A stretch of 64,000 bases of DNA from DATAEE01 sp963725145 (GTDB lineage Bacteria; Acidobacteriota; Vicinamibacteria; Vicinamibacterales; 2-12-FULL-66-21). Positions 12,298 to 20,453 of the stretch are shown here, piece by piece; position 1 is the first letter of the stretch; every line of letters starts with the position of its first letter. Below the pieces are notes generated by a model. It searched no databases. It saw only the letters and a list, made by a program, of their open reading frames with translations, and was not told where the DNA came from. The stretch lies in contig CAVRXL010000008.1 of assembly GCA_963725145.1 (NCBI GenBank), positions 1-64,000 of the forward strand, read 5' to 3'. The position numbers were made by a program, and so were the translations under genes.

Positions 12298-12729
12298 ATG
12301 TGGAAACGAGATGAGGCTGTCAAGCCGCCGAGCCCGAGCCGTGGCTCGTCGGTAGAAGCGGCGCCGGTCAAAAAGCCCGTGGAGAATGTAGTGATGGATC
12401 TTGGAAAATCCGTGATGATCAAGGGCGAGCTCAGTGCCTCCGAAGACCTCACGCTCTACGGCCAGATGGAAGGCAGCGTCACCCTGCCAAACCACACGCT
12501 GACCATCGGCCCTCACGCCGATATCAAGGCGGCCATCGCCGCAAAATCGGTCGTCATCATGGGCGCGGTCACCGGCAACGTCACAGCCGGAGAGAGAATC
12601 GAGATTCAGAACACCGGGTCCATAAACGGCGACGTGGTCTCGCCGCGCCTGGCGATCGCCGACGGCGGATGCCTCCGGGGCAAGGTCCAGATGCCCAAAA
12701 CGGGCCAGCCGGCAAGACCCGCCGTCTGA
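12298..12729 (+). CDS. bactofilin
   Basis: This 143-residue bactofilin (DUF583) is a self-assembling beta-helical cytoskeletal protein. The core spans about 35-135, with the short periodic beta repeats typical of the family (DLGKSVMIKGELSASEDLTL, then TLTIGPHADIKAAIAAKSVV). A proline- and charge-rich N-terminal tail and a short basic C-terminal tail flank it. GGAGGAG at 12284-12290 lies 7 nt before the ATG and fixes the start. Bactofilins form membrane-associated filaments affecting cell shape or polar positioning. Nothing nearby identifies its partner. Confidence 0.92.
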   Translation: MWKRDEAVKPPSPSRGSSVEAAPVKKPVENVVMDLGKSVMIKGELSASEDLTLYGQMEGSVTLPNHTLTIGPHADIKAAIAAKSVVIMGAVTGNVTAGERIEIQNTGSINGDVVSPRLAIADGGCLRGKVQMPKTGQPARPAV

Positions 12730-13107
12730 CCCGCCGACCCCGACAGTCCTACAACGCGAGCTGAACGCCGATGGTCGGTTGAACGGTCGGCGTGTAATTT
12801 CTCGCGTGTAATTCCTCCGCCTCTTCCAGAATTCTCCTAACGTGCTGTCCTGCAACGGCGACGGCCGGTGATGAGGTCGTACGTCGAAAGTGGCTGAGGC
12901 CCGCTGCCTCGCAACACAACGCGAGAGTACGTCGAATCGACGGAAAGTGACCACCGGGAGAGACGAACGCCGGTGGCATCCGCGTTGCGAACTTCGTTTG
13001 CCATCCACGGCTCGGGCGCTGCGGCGTTGAATCGGGGACTCGAAGATTTGCTCGCACCGCGGTCCGCGGCGCGGCCAACCCTGCCATTCCTCAAAAGGGA
13101 GGTACTC
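12730..13107. other. bactofilin to BON-protein intergenic region
   Basis: These 378 nt contain no gene I can support. On the minus strand a frame ends ARNYTPTVQPTIGVQLAL at 12749, which resembles the last strand of an outer-membrane barrel. It has no recognisable body upstream and may be a chance or a decayed remnant. The plus-strand extension of the BON gene back to 12973 lacks a ribosome binding site. The last bases hold the GGGAGGT site for the BON gene. Confidence 0.5.
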
Positions 13108-13791
13108 ATGAACTGGTTCGACTACGGATTCTCTCCTGCGCAGTTTTCTCCCGCGGCACCGGGATCCCAGGATCCTCGGACGGCGGGCTTGCCGACGCCT
13201 CAGCAGGGTTTTGGCTTCTCAGGAGCGAACGTCCCCCACACGATGCTGATGTTCCCAACGACCTACGCGCTTCAGTCCTCGCCGCCGATTGCCGCGTACC
13301 CGCGTCAGCCGTTCGCCCTGATTGCAGGGGCTGGAAATGGCTACGCGGTGCCAGGCGGTCCATTCCCGGTCGTTCAAGATGCGCAGGCTCTGCCGACTTT
13401 GCAGACGGCTGCATGGCCGTCGCTCCAGGAGTCCTCGCCCCTGCGGGCGATTGGATTTCAGCCGCCAATCCCCACGACCGGCGTGCCTCAGTTCCAGCAG
13501 CTATTTCAGCGCATTCCGAATGACGATGAGATCGAAGACCTCATCGAGGACGCGCTCGAGGCGTATCCGTTTCTTTCGGCCAACTCCGAGGTCGAGGTGC
13601 GGTGCGAGTCGGGTCAGGTGACCTTGACGGGGAGCGCCCAGCACAAGCGAGTCAAGCACGCCATCGGCGAGATTGCGTGGAGCGTGCCCGGCATAGTCGA
13701 CGTGCAGAACAACATCGAGCTGGCCCATCGTCGGCGCCGCGCGGGGCTGCGGAGGGAGAACCCGACGGCCGCCGTTCAACCTCGGAAGTAA
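13108..13791 (+). CDS. BON-domain protein
   Basis: This 227-residue protein starts MNWFDYGFSP. GGGAGGT 5 nt before the ATG sets the start, although the frame is open further upstream. The first 115 residues are Pro/Gln/Ala-rich and look disordered. Residues about 130-210 form one BON domain, with the sequence NSEVEVRCESGQVTLTGSAQ and then VPGIVDVQNNIEL, a strand-turn-strand and closing motif. BON domains bind phospholipids or act in envelope maintenance. No signal peptide is seen, so location is uncertain. An 11-bp duplication (CTCGGAAGTAA) around the stop codon supplies a second in-frame-like stop just downstream. Confidence 0.75.
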   Translation: MNWFDYGFSPAQFSPAAPGSQDPRTAGLPTPQQGFGFSGANVPHTMLMFPTTYALQSSPPIAAYPRQPFALIAGAGNGYAVPGGPFPVVQDAQALPTLQTAAWPSLQESSPLRAIGFQPPIPTTGVPQFQQLFQRIPNDDEIEDLIEDALEAYPFLSANSEVEVRCESGQVTLTGSAQHKRVKHAIGEIAWSVPGIVDVQNNIELAHRRRRAGLRRENPTAAVQPRK

Positions 13792-13809
13792 CTCGGAAGT
13801 AAGTTGCGG

Positions 13810-13838
13810 CCCGCGCCGTCTCCCTGACGGCGCGGGCT
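13810..13838. terminator. convergent hairpin between BON gene and DUF2330 gene
   Basis: GCCCGCGCCGTC (13810-13821) pairs with GACGGCGCGGGC (13827-13838) around a TCCCT loop. It lies between two convergent genes and has no clear T-tract on either side. A GC-rich stem of 12 bp could still end transcription both ways. Confidence 0.6.
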
Positions 13839-13854
13839 GCCCCACTCGGGCCGG

Positions 13855-15993
13855 TCACTTCCAGAGCCGCTGCCACCACTTCGGCTCGGGCAGCGGCTCC
13901 GCCGTCAGCCCGGGCATCCGCTTGCGGATGCTTTCCATGTCCCAACCGGTCAGCGACGCCAGCGTCTGCGCTTCCTGCTCGTTGCGCTGCCTCAGATCCC
14001 GCCGATACTGCTCGGCTGCGCTGCAGGATTCGCCGCCGGTCCAGGGGTGGCGCAATACGTACCGGCCCTGGAAATTCTCGCGATCGGCCGTCTGCTGGAG
14101 CACCAGATCATCCGGAAAGTGGGCGCTGTCGTATCGCGCGTGCAGCCTCGTCAGGAACACGTTCTGGCCCCTCCCCTCGTCGAGCCAGAACACGCCGAGC
14201 TTCCTCAGCTCGTCGTTCGTCAGCGGATCGGCAGCGCACGGATCGCACCAGGTCATGTCCCAGGCGTACTCCACGAACACCGTTCTCATGTCCTGTCGAC
14301 GAACCTGCTCGCCGAACATCGCGCCGTAGAACTTGCCGAACTCGGTCTTGACGAAGGTGGGAAGCTCCATCCCCGTCGGCAGCTTGACGGTCCGGTAGTT
14401 CGTCGTCTCGACGCGCCCTTTGCGCGTGAGAGTGTAGAGGTACAGGTCCTGAGCGCCGTCGGCGTTCAGCGTGCCGAGCCGGATCGGCAGCATGAACTTT
14501 GGAGACTCGTACGCGACCTGGATGGGACGCAGATAGGAGAACCCGAGCTTCGTCTGCTCCTTCAGGTTTACGCGCGCGACGAAAAAACGCATGTTCTGCT
14601 TGATGTAGCTTCCGAGTACGGGGGCCGCCCCTTCGGGCATGCGATAGCCGTTTTCCTTCAGCCAGGTGGCGAGCCCGCCGCTTTGCGTCGCCGACAGGAT
14701 GAGGATGTCGTATTCGCCGACCGTGTATTGCGCCTCAATCGTGACGCCGAGGCTCCTCGCCCGTTGCCTGCTCGCCGTCTTCGAGGAGAGCTCCGCCGCC
14801 GCTTGAGGGACACGGTCCTCGTCCCTCGACAGCCGCCTGCATGGATTCTCGTCGAAGTACTCGACGAGCCGCGGCGCCGAGTAGGCGTCGAGATGATCGA
14901 TGATCATCTTGTCACCCACGTTGATCTGGTCGCGCTGAATCGACGTCGGCACCGGGATCACAATCGCAAACTCCTTGAGCTCCCCCTTGAAGTCGTTCGC
15001 CATCGTCATCACGGTTCGATCGCCGTCGCGGACGAGCACGACTTGCGAGGCCCGGTTGAAGAGCTTCGAGTCAGCCTTCGCAATGTAGAAGCCGCAGAAC
15101 GCGGCCGCGGGATGCGCGGCGACCATGGCGACCAGGACGAGAAGAAAGATTGAGGCGACGCGTTTGAATGAGGTCATGCGGATGCTCCCTTGTGACTGAA
15201 TGTGAAGCCAGTCGTAGCGGCCTCCAGGAACGAGTCGATCGATCACGGGCACGAGCAGCGAACAGACGGCGAGCGACCACAGCAGGCCGTTGGTTCGGAA
15301 GAGCTTGAATTGGACGTAGTAGGCGCCCAGCGCCACGAGCGCCGCGAACAGGATTCGTCCTGCTCGCGAATCGGGGGTCGTCTTGGGATCGGAGATCATG
15401 AAAAACGCGAAGAGCAGCAGCGACCCGCTTGCGAGCCGGTGAAACGGCACGCTCAACGGATCGCCCAGCCAGATTGACCGACCCATCACGAGAAGTCCCC
15501 ACGCCAGGAGAAATGCGAACGTCACGTCGCTTCTGGCCGCCCGGTTGACCACCAGTCCGCCGAGGCACGCCATCAGGAACCCCAGCAACGCCGTGTTGCC
15601 CCACTGCCCCGGCGAGACCCACACTTCCCCGGTCGTCGCGAGGAGGGCCACGATGCCGAAGTTGGTCGGGTTGAAGATGTGCTTCCCGCGCAGCCGTACC
15701 AGGAACTTGCTCGCGACCGTGACGACGGCCGCAAGCACGGCGAGCCCCGCGCTGTTGGTGCGGAGCATCAGACACAACGAAAGGCCGGAGATGAGGGCGC
15801 TTCTGGGGTCGAACGCCGGTAGCTTCCACAACCGGGAGCAGACGTACTGCGTCAGGAGCACGCTGCCGATGAAGATCGCCGCCCGGCCGATCGTGACCTC
15901 GAACTCCAGTCGAAAGAGGCCGTAGATCAGCAGCGAGCCGAGGACGGCTATCTGATACAGCCGCGGGTCGTTTCTAGCCCGTCGATCGCTCAC
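13855..15993 (-). CDS. RnfD/NqrB-like membrane module fused to DUF2330 protein
   Basis: One open frame of 712 residues encodes two usually separate proteins. Residues 1-272 are a multi-helix membrane protein of the NQR2/RnfD family (GKHIFNPTNFGIVALL near 104-119, WVSPGQWG near 126-133). Residues 273-712 begin with a new signal peptide (MTSFKRVASIFLLVLVAMVA, then AHPAAAFC) and continue as a DUF2330 protein with an ALS-like FVARVNLKEQ core. GTG at 15993 has GGAGG 7 nt upstream. A second AAGGGAG lies 7 nt before the internal ATG at 15177, so the DUF2330 part (13855-15177, 440 residues) is probably also made alone. Either a stop codon was lost between two genes (CAGTCA where CAGTGA would stop) or this is a true fusion. 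No other rnf gene is nearby. Confidence 0.75.
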   Translation of the reverse strand: MSDRRARNDPRLYQIAVLGSLLIYGLFRLEFEVTIGRAAIFIGSVLLTQYVCSRLWKLPAFDPRSALISGLSLCLMLRTNSAGLAVLAAVVTVASKFLVRLRGKHIFNPTNFGIVALLATTGEVWVSPGQWGNTALLGFLMACLGGLVVNRAARSDVTFAFLLAWGLLVMGRSIWLGDPLSVPFHRLASGSLLLFAFFMISDPKTTPDSRAGRILFAALVALGAYYVQFKLFRTNGLLWSLAVCSLLVPVIDRLVPGGRYDWLHIQSQGSIRMTSFKRVASIFLLVLVAMVAAHPAAAFCGFYIAKADSKLFNRASQVVLVRDGDRTVMTMANDFKGELKEFAIVIPVPTSIQRDQINVGDKMIIDHLDAYSAPRLVEYFDENPCRRLSRDEDRVPQAAAELSSKTASRQRARSLGVTIEAQYTVGEYDILILSATQSGGLATWLKENGYRMPEGAAPVLGSYIKQNMRFFVARVNLKEQTKLGFSYLRPIQVAYESPKFMLPIRLGTLNADGAQDLYLYTLTRKGRVETTNYRTVKLPTGMELPTFVKTEFGKFYGAMFGEQVRRQDMRTVFVEYAWDMTWCDPCAADPLTNDELRKLGVFWLDEGRGQNVFLTRLHARYDSAHFPDDLVLQQTADRENFQGRYVLRHPWTGGESCSAAEQYRRDLRQRNEQEAQTLASLTGWDMESIRKRMPGLTAEPLPEPKWWQRLWK
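15185..15191 (-). promoter_or_regulatory. internal ribosome binding site for the DUF2330 part
   Basis: AAGGGAG on the minus strand sits 7 nt upstream of the ATG at 15177. That ATG opens a complete signal peptide within the longer fused frame. It supports independent translation of the DUF2330 protein. Confidence 0.65.
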
Positions 15994-16071
15994 TGGCGCA
16001 CCTCCAGCCGTGCCGTTCTCCCGTAGAACGCAGGCAGAGAGGTTTCTTGCAGGGCCGTGAGAAGGCGGACT

Positions 16072-17223
16072 TCAGTGGGTGTGTCCGGAGTTCAGGACGG
16101 TTCGGTAGTACTCCTCGTAAAGGGGAACGACCCGCTCAGTGCAGAAGCGCTCGCCAACGGTCCGGATGGCCCGGTCGGCGATTCGGTCGCGCAGGTTGCG
16201 GTCGGTGAGCGCCGCCACGCCAACGTCCACCATGCCATCGATGTCATCGACGGGCCTCAGGAAACCGTCGATCCCATCGGTGATGACCTCGGACAGTCCA
16301 CCGACCCGGGAGGCCACCACGGGCACGCCGCACGCCATGGCTTCAAGCGCGGCGAGTCCGAAGCTCTCCTGAGCCGAGGGCAAGAGGAACAGGTCCGAGA
16401 TCGACAGGATGGGCACCATGTCCTGCTGCTCGCCGAGGACGACGACGTCGTGAACCAGGCCCTCGGCTGACGCTGTCCGCATCGCCTCCTCGAGGTCCGG
16501 CCCGTCACCGACCAGCGCGAGCCGCGCTCGTACGCGCTTGCGGAGGCCTTTGAAGATTTCGATCACCGCGCTCACTCGTTTCACCGGGCGAAAGTTGGAC
16601 GCGTGTATGACGAGCGCGTCGTAGCGGTCTGGCGGACACAGACGCGCCCGCAGCGCCGGGTCGGGAACGCGGCGGTATCTGCCGCAATCCAGGAAGTTCG
16701 GAATGACGGCGATCGGAGACCGCACCTGCAGCGCGCGGTACGTGTCGGCTTTCAGGCTTTCGGAAACCGCTGTCACGCCGTCCGAGCAGTCGATGGAGAA
16801 GGCCACCGATGCCGCATAGGACGGGTCGCTGCCGACCAGCGTGATGTCGGTTCCGTGAAGCGTCGTGACGATACGGGGCACCAGCTCGGCGCCGGTGCCG
16901 ATCAGGATCTGCCGGGCGAGGTACGCGGCGGTCGCGTGCGGCACGGCGTAGTGAGCGTGCACGACGTCGAGGCGCTCGCGCCGCACGAGATGCACGAGGC
17001 TCGTCGAGAGCGCGAGCAGGTACTGCGATTCGCGAAACAGAGGGTACCCCGGCGTATCCACGCGGTGGAAGGTCACGCCGGCGGCGGCCGACGGCAGCCG
17101 GAACGGCGGGTCGCTGCTGACCAGGTGCGCCGAGTGGCCGCGCGCGGCGAGCGCCAGGGCCAGCTCGGTCGCGACGATACCGCTCCCGCCCAGAGACGCG
17201 TAACAGACGATGCCGATTTTCAT
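16072..17223 (-). CDS. bshA: N-acetyl-alpha-D-glucosaminyl L-malate synthase BshA
   Basis: This 383-residue GT4 glycosyltransferase joins UDP-GlcNAc and L-malate in the first step of bacillithiol synthesis. The N-terminal motif MKIGIVCYASLGGSGIVATE is diagnostic for BshA. HAHYAVPHATAAYLAR, the LHGTDITLVGSDPSY segment, HASNFRPVKR and the E-x7-E region SAQESFGLAALEAMACGVPV follow in order. An ATG at 17223 is chosen over a TTG at 17247 because the family starts at MKIG. It lies 20 nt after the bshB1 stop, so the two form an operon in which the product is deacetylated by the neighbour. bshC is not in the window. Confidence 0.93.
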   Translation of the reverse strand: MKIGIVCYASLGGSGIVATELALALAARGHSAHLVSSDPPFRLPSAAAGVTFHRVDTPGYPLFRESQYLLALSTSLVHLVRRERLDVVHAHYAVPHATAAYLARQILIGTGAELVPRIVTTLHGTDITLVGSDPSYAASVAFSIDCSDGVTAVSESLKADTYRALQVRSPIAVIPNFLDCGRYRRVPDPALRARLCPPDRYDALVIHASNFRPVKRVSAVIEIFKGLRKRVRARLALVGDGPDLEEAMRTASAEGLVHDVVVLGEQQDMVPILSISDLFLLPSAQESFGLAALEAMACGVPVVASRVGGLSEVITDGIDGFLRPVDDIDGMVDVGVAALTDRNLRDRIADRAIRTVGERFCTERVVPLYEEYYRTVLNSGHTH

Positions 17224-17243
17224 GGGGTCGGCCTGACCCCTTA

Positions 17244-17975
17244 TCAACGGAAGAGGTCCGCGCGCACGACGGGCTCGCGGACGACGATACCTTCGGCGAA
17301 GGCGACCCCCGCGAGGGCGCCCCAGTGCGCGTCACGGCTTTCGATGAGCTGCTGGAACCGGGGCGACGTGAGCCGCGTCGGCCGGGCGTCGCGGTCGGCC
17401 GGCTGGAATTGGCTGCGGTGGCAGGCGAGCGCTCGTCGCTTCACGTCGTACTGTTCAGAGACATCGATCAGAAAAGACGCTTTTCCGTCGTCGTTGATGA
17501 AGTCGTCGTTGATGAAGTAGTAGCAGACCCACTCTCCTTCCCACGGATCGCCGTCGGCCGCGAACCGGCGTAGACGGCTCTTGAAGGCGGCCTCCGTCAG
17601 GACGCGGCTGGCTGCGAGGTGATCCGGATGGCGATCCCGCCAGTGCGGAGCGGCGATCACCCGGGGTCGCGCCGCCCGGATCAGCTCGACCGCCGCCCGG
17701 AGCTGGACTGGTGCGCCGTCGATGCCGCCGTCCGGCCAACCGAGATTACGGCGCCAGGCCGCGCCGAGCACCCGTCCCGCTTCTTCCGCTTCGCGGAGCC
17801 GCTCCTCGGGCGTCCCGTTCGTCGCGAGCTCGCCACGTGTGAGGTCGCACAGGCCCACGCGCGAGCCCCGAGCGCTGTGACGCGCGACGGTTCCTCCGAG
17901 GCCGATCTCGAGGTCGTCGGGATGCGGACCGAACACGAGAAGATCGACGGCTGAAACTGGATCGGATACCCCCAC
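17244..17975 (-). CDS. bshB1: bacillithiol biosynthesis deacetylase BshB1
   Basis: This 243-residue zinc LmbE/PIG-L deacetylase removes the acetyl group from GlcNAc-malate in bacillithiol synthesis. The metal motif GPHPDDLEIGLGG is at 13-25, LTRGELATNGTPEERLREAE is typical of the BshB1 subgroup, and HWRDRHPDH supplies the third ligand. GTG at 17975 has GGAG 6 nt upstream. Residues FINDDFINDD arise from an exact 15-bp tandem duplication (17487-17516), inserting five residues near the substrate loop. It is upstream of bshA in the same operon. A TAGAAT -10-like box lies 16 nt before the start. Confidence 0.93.
   Translation of the reverse strand: MGVSDPVSAVDLLVFGPHPDDLEIGLGGTVARHSARGSRVGLCDLTRGELATNGTPEERLREAEEAGRVLGAAWRRNLGWPDGGIDGAPVQLRAAVELIRAARPRVIAAPHWRDRHPDHLAASRVLTEAAFKSRLRRFAADGDPWEGEWVCYYFINDDFINDDGKASFLIDVSEQYDVKRRALACHRSQFQPADRDARPTRLTSPRFQQLIESRDAHWGALAGVAFAEGIVVREPVVRADLFR
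17487..17516. repeat. 15-bp tandem duplication in bshB1
   Basis: GTCGTCGTTGATGAA occurs twice in direct tandem at 17487-17501 and 17502-17516, in frame, giving FINDDFINDD in BshB1. The exact identity suggests a recent slippage event. Confidence 0.85.
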
Positions 17976-18081
17976 GAATCACTCCGGAGCTATTCTAGAG
18001 CGCGCGGGCGTTCTTGATGGCGCTCTGGACCTCCCGCCCATTCACACCGGCGCATCTGTGCGATCCCTTCAGGTCTATACT

Positions 18082-18143
18082 GATCGGCGGACCTGAGAGG
18101 TCCGCCCTCCCGATGATCGGCGGACCTGAGAGGTCCGCCCTCC
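18082..18143. repeat. two tandem copies of a REP-like palindrome
   Basis: The 29-bp unit GATCGGCGGACCTGAGAGGT + CCGCCCTCC occurs at 18082-18110 and 18115-18143, identical and separated by CGAT. Each unit folds GGCGGACC with GGTCCGCC around TGAGA. A sibling with changed stem bases (GGCGGGCCTGAGAGGCCCGCC) lies at 46714-46734, and its compensatory changes support the hairpin. Confidence 0.85.
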
Positions 18144-18155
18144 AGGTTGAACCGC

Positions 18156-18521
18156 ATGAATACGTGGCAGTTCGCAATCGCGGCGCTGCTCCTGGCGGCT
18201 GCCTCGACTTGTACCACCGCTCGTCACACCCAGGGCCCGCCCGCTCCGGCCGCTGAACAGCTTCCCGAGCGTCAGGTGGCCAGGGCGACTGAGCCGGCCG
18301 CCCCCGCTGCGCCCGACTTCGATCGGGACGTCAAGCCGATCCTCGAGAAACAGTGCCGTCCCTGTCATTTTACGGGCGGCGTCATGTACGAGAAGCTCCC
18401 GTTCGATCGCGGCGAGACGATCAGGCACCTGGGAGAGAAGCTGTTCACGCGAATCAAGGCGCCTCAGGAACAGGCGGCCATCCGCGCTTTCTTGAAATCG
18501 GAGCCAGGCGAACTGCAATAG
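18156..18521 (+). CDS. small exported c-type cytochrome-like protein
   Basis: This 121-residue protein starts MNTWQFAIAALLLAAAS with a Cys-containing signal end (STCTT) that could be a lipoprotein site. One haem-binding CxxCH, KQCRPCHFTGG, lies about 68-78 after the phrase FDRDVKPILEKQC. That phrase is typical of the planctomycete- and acidobacteria-type single-haem cytochrome domains. A conserved distal Met ligand cannot be placed with certainty (GVMYEKLPF follows). A TTG three codons earlier could also start the frame. It stands alone next to duplicated REP-like palindromes. It probably carries electrons in the periplasm. Confidence 0.7.
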   Translation: MNTWQFAIAALLLAAASTCTTARHTQGPPAPAAEQLPERQVARATEPAAPAAPDFDRDVKPILEKQCRPCHFTGGVMYEKLPFDRGETIRHLGEKLFTRIKAPQEQAAIRAFLKSEPGELQ

Positions 18522-18536
18522 GTGCTCGAGGCGGCT

Positions 18537-19250
18537 TCAGGTCCTGCCCTCATCCAACCCCGGCCTGATGAACGCCCTCGCATCCGGGAACCGCCGCTCG
18601 ACGTCTGCCCCAAGACGTTCCAGCCGTGCCAGCAAACGCTCGATCCCCGCATCGCGCAGCCTGGTCTGGAGTTGGCGCAGGGCTTTGCGTGACCGATCGA
18701 TTCCGATCAGCGCCACCTTCGCTGACCCCTGGGCATCATCCACGAGCCCGGGCTTCCCCTTCCGGGCCATGGCCGCGCTTGCGAGCGCGCGGTAGATCTT
18801 GACCGCGATGAGCGCGTGGTACCACACGATCACCTCCATCGGTCCCGGCGTCCCGCCGGCGGCCGCCTTCGGCGAAGGGAGCGTCGGAGCAACCGACATG
18901 AGGAACCTGGCCGTCTCCATCGCGTATTCCCGTCCGCGCCGTTCCAGGGGATCGTCGATGTGCGGAAGATCGACCGAGGAGCCGATCGTCGGCAGGACCG
19001 CGATGTCCGCGAGGGGAGTCGCGCCTCCTTCGGCCTGCACGACATCGCGCGAGAAGGTAATCATCTCGTTCACGCTGGCGGCCAGATCTTCGAAGATGTC
19101 ACCCGGGCGCCGCTGCTCCTGATCCCGGAGACACTTGAACGCAAGGCAGCGCTCGGTGTGCGGGCAGTAGGCGCACCACTGATCGCAGTAGTTGTAGATG
19201 CCATGAACGAGCGACGGGTCGGCGGCGAGTTCGACGAAGCGGGGATTCAT
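18537..19250 (-). CDS. hypothetical Cys-rich protein
   Basis: This 237-residue soluble protein has no recognised family. Its N-terminal 55 residues hold a cluster of cysteines and histidine, YNYCDQWCAYCPHTERCLAF followed by KC. This looks like a metal or Fe-S site: CxxxCxxC, five residues, then C with a final C four residues later. The remainder is mainly helical, with EVIVWYHALIAVKIYRALAS near 150. GGAG 8 nt before the ATG at 19250 sets the start, although the frame stays open upstream to 19901. It is divergent from the amidohydrolase at 19419. Function unknown. Confidence 0.65.
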   Translation of the reverse strand: MNPRFVELAADPSLVHGIYNYCDQWCAYCPHTERCLAFKCLRDQEQRRPGDIFEDLAASVNEMITFSRDVVQAEGGATPLADIAVLPTIGSSVDLPHIDDPLERRGREYAMETARFLMSVAPTLPSPKAAAGGTPGPMEVIVWYHALIAVKIYRALASAAMARKGKPGLVDDAQGSAKVALIGIDRSRKALRQLQTRLRDAGIERLLARLERLGADVERRFPDARAFIRPGLDEGRT

Positions 19251-19418
19251 GCGCGCGGCTCCATTCGTCGAAAGAGGAGCAACGAAGGTGCCGCGCTCGA
19301 TTTCCGCAGATTTCAAGGAACGACGTCCGTGACGTGACAGAATCTGCCCGATGCGGCCCTCAGGAGCGGTGAAAAATTCTCCCATCGGCATGGCGCGCGA
19401 ATTGCCCGGAAAGGAAGC

Positions 19419-20426
19419 ATGCGCAAGATCGATGTCTTCAACCACATCTACCCCGAAGCGTACTTCCGCCGGATGATGGAGGTCGCGCCCGACTACAAGG
19501 ACATCGGCAAACGGATGCGGAACATCCCGATGCTGATCGACCTGGAGGTCCGCTTCCGGGTCATGGACCGCTTCGACGGGTACGAGCAGGTCCTGTCGAT
19601 CGCGACGCCGCCGATCGAAGCGTTCGCGGACGGTGCGGCCGCGGTCGACCTGGCCCGCGTAGCGAATGACGGGATGGCGGAGCTGGTCGGCCGCTTTCCG
19701 GAGCGCTTTCCCGCGTTCGTCGCTTCGCTTCCACTCAACGATCCTGAGGCTGCCGCCGCTGAGACGCGGCGTGCCGTCGAGGAGCTTGGCGCGCGGGGCA
19801 TTCAGCTCTTCACGAACGCGCTGGGCAGGCCGATCGCCGCGCCGGAGTTCATGCCGCTCTTCGACGCGATGGCGCGGTACGACCTGCCGATCTGGCTCCA
19901 TCCCTACCGGGGCGCCGACGTCGCGGACTTCCGCTCCGAGTCACGCTCGGAGTACGAGATCTGGTGGACATTCGGCTGGCCGTACGAAACGAGCGCCGCC
20001 ATGTCCCGCATCGTCTTTGCGGGTCTATTCGATCGATATCCGAACCTGAAGATCATCACGCACCACATGGGGGCGATGGCGCCGTACTTCGAAGGACGAA
20101 TCGGCCCGGGCTGGGATCAGCTGGGCGCGCGCACGTCGGACGTCGACTACTCCGGCGTTCTTGCGTCGCTGAAGCGCCGGCCGCTGGACTACTTTCGCAT
20201 GTTCTACGCGGATACGGCGCTGTTCGGCGCGTACGACGCGACCGTCTGCGGCTTCAGCTTCTTCGGCGCGGACCACGTGCTCTTCGCGTCGGATGCGCCA
20301 TTCGATCCGGAGAAGGGACCGATGTATATCCGCGAGACGATCGGCATCATCGATCGTCTGCCGATCGACGGGCCGGAGCGCGAGAAAGTCTACTGGCGGA
20401 ACGCGGCGGCGATGCTTCGTCTGTAA
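19419..20426 (+). CDS. ACMSD-like amidohydrolase (Amidohydro_2)
   Basis: This 335-residue metal-dependent TIM-barrel protein belongs to the family of 2-amino-3-carboxymuconate-semialdehyde decarboxylase. The motifs seen are IDVFNHIYPEAY at the N-terminus, where the usual HxH is NHxxP with one histidine replaced by Asn, IWLHPYRG near 157-164, HHMGAMAPYFEGRI near 210-223 and LFASDAPFDPEKG near 285-297 with the catalytic Asp. There is no signal peptide, so it acts in the cytoplasm. GGAAAGGA precedes the ATG. Members are decarboxylases or hydrolases of aromatic breakdown products. The exact substrate is not inferable. Confidence 0.8.
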   Translation: MRKIDVFNHIYPEAYFRRMMEVAPDYKDIGKRMRNIPMLIDLEVRFRVMDRFDGYEQVLSIATPPIEAFADGAAAVDLARVANDGMAELVGRFPERFPAFVASLPLNDPEAAAAETRRAVEELGARGIQLFTNALGRPIAAPEFMPLFDAMARYDLPIWLHPYRGADVADFRSESRSEYEIWWTFGWPYETSAAMSRIVFAGLFDRYPNLKIITHHMGAMAPYFEGRIGPGWDQLGARTSDVDYSGVLASLKRRPLDYFRMFYADTALFGAYDATVCGFSFFGADHVLFASDAPFDPEKGPMYIRETIGIIDRLPIDGPEREKVYWRNAAAMLRL

Positions 20427-20440
20427 CCGGCCCGTGGTGC

Positions 20441-20446
20441 TATCCT
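20441..20446 (+). promoter_or_regulatory. -10-like box 7 nt before the M14 peptidase start
   Basis: TATCCT is followed by CCTGCGG and the ATG at 20454. A -10 so close to the start predicts a transcript beginning at or near the start codon. No -35 match to TTGACA is seen. Confidence 0.4.
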
Positions 20447-20453
20447 CCTGCGG

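Noticed and set aside
12973..13107. Longer start for the BON-domain protein
   Set aside because: The upstream frame has no ribosome site, while GGGAGGT precedes the ATG at 13108.
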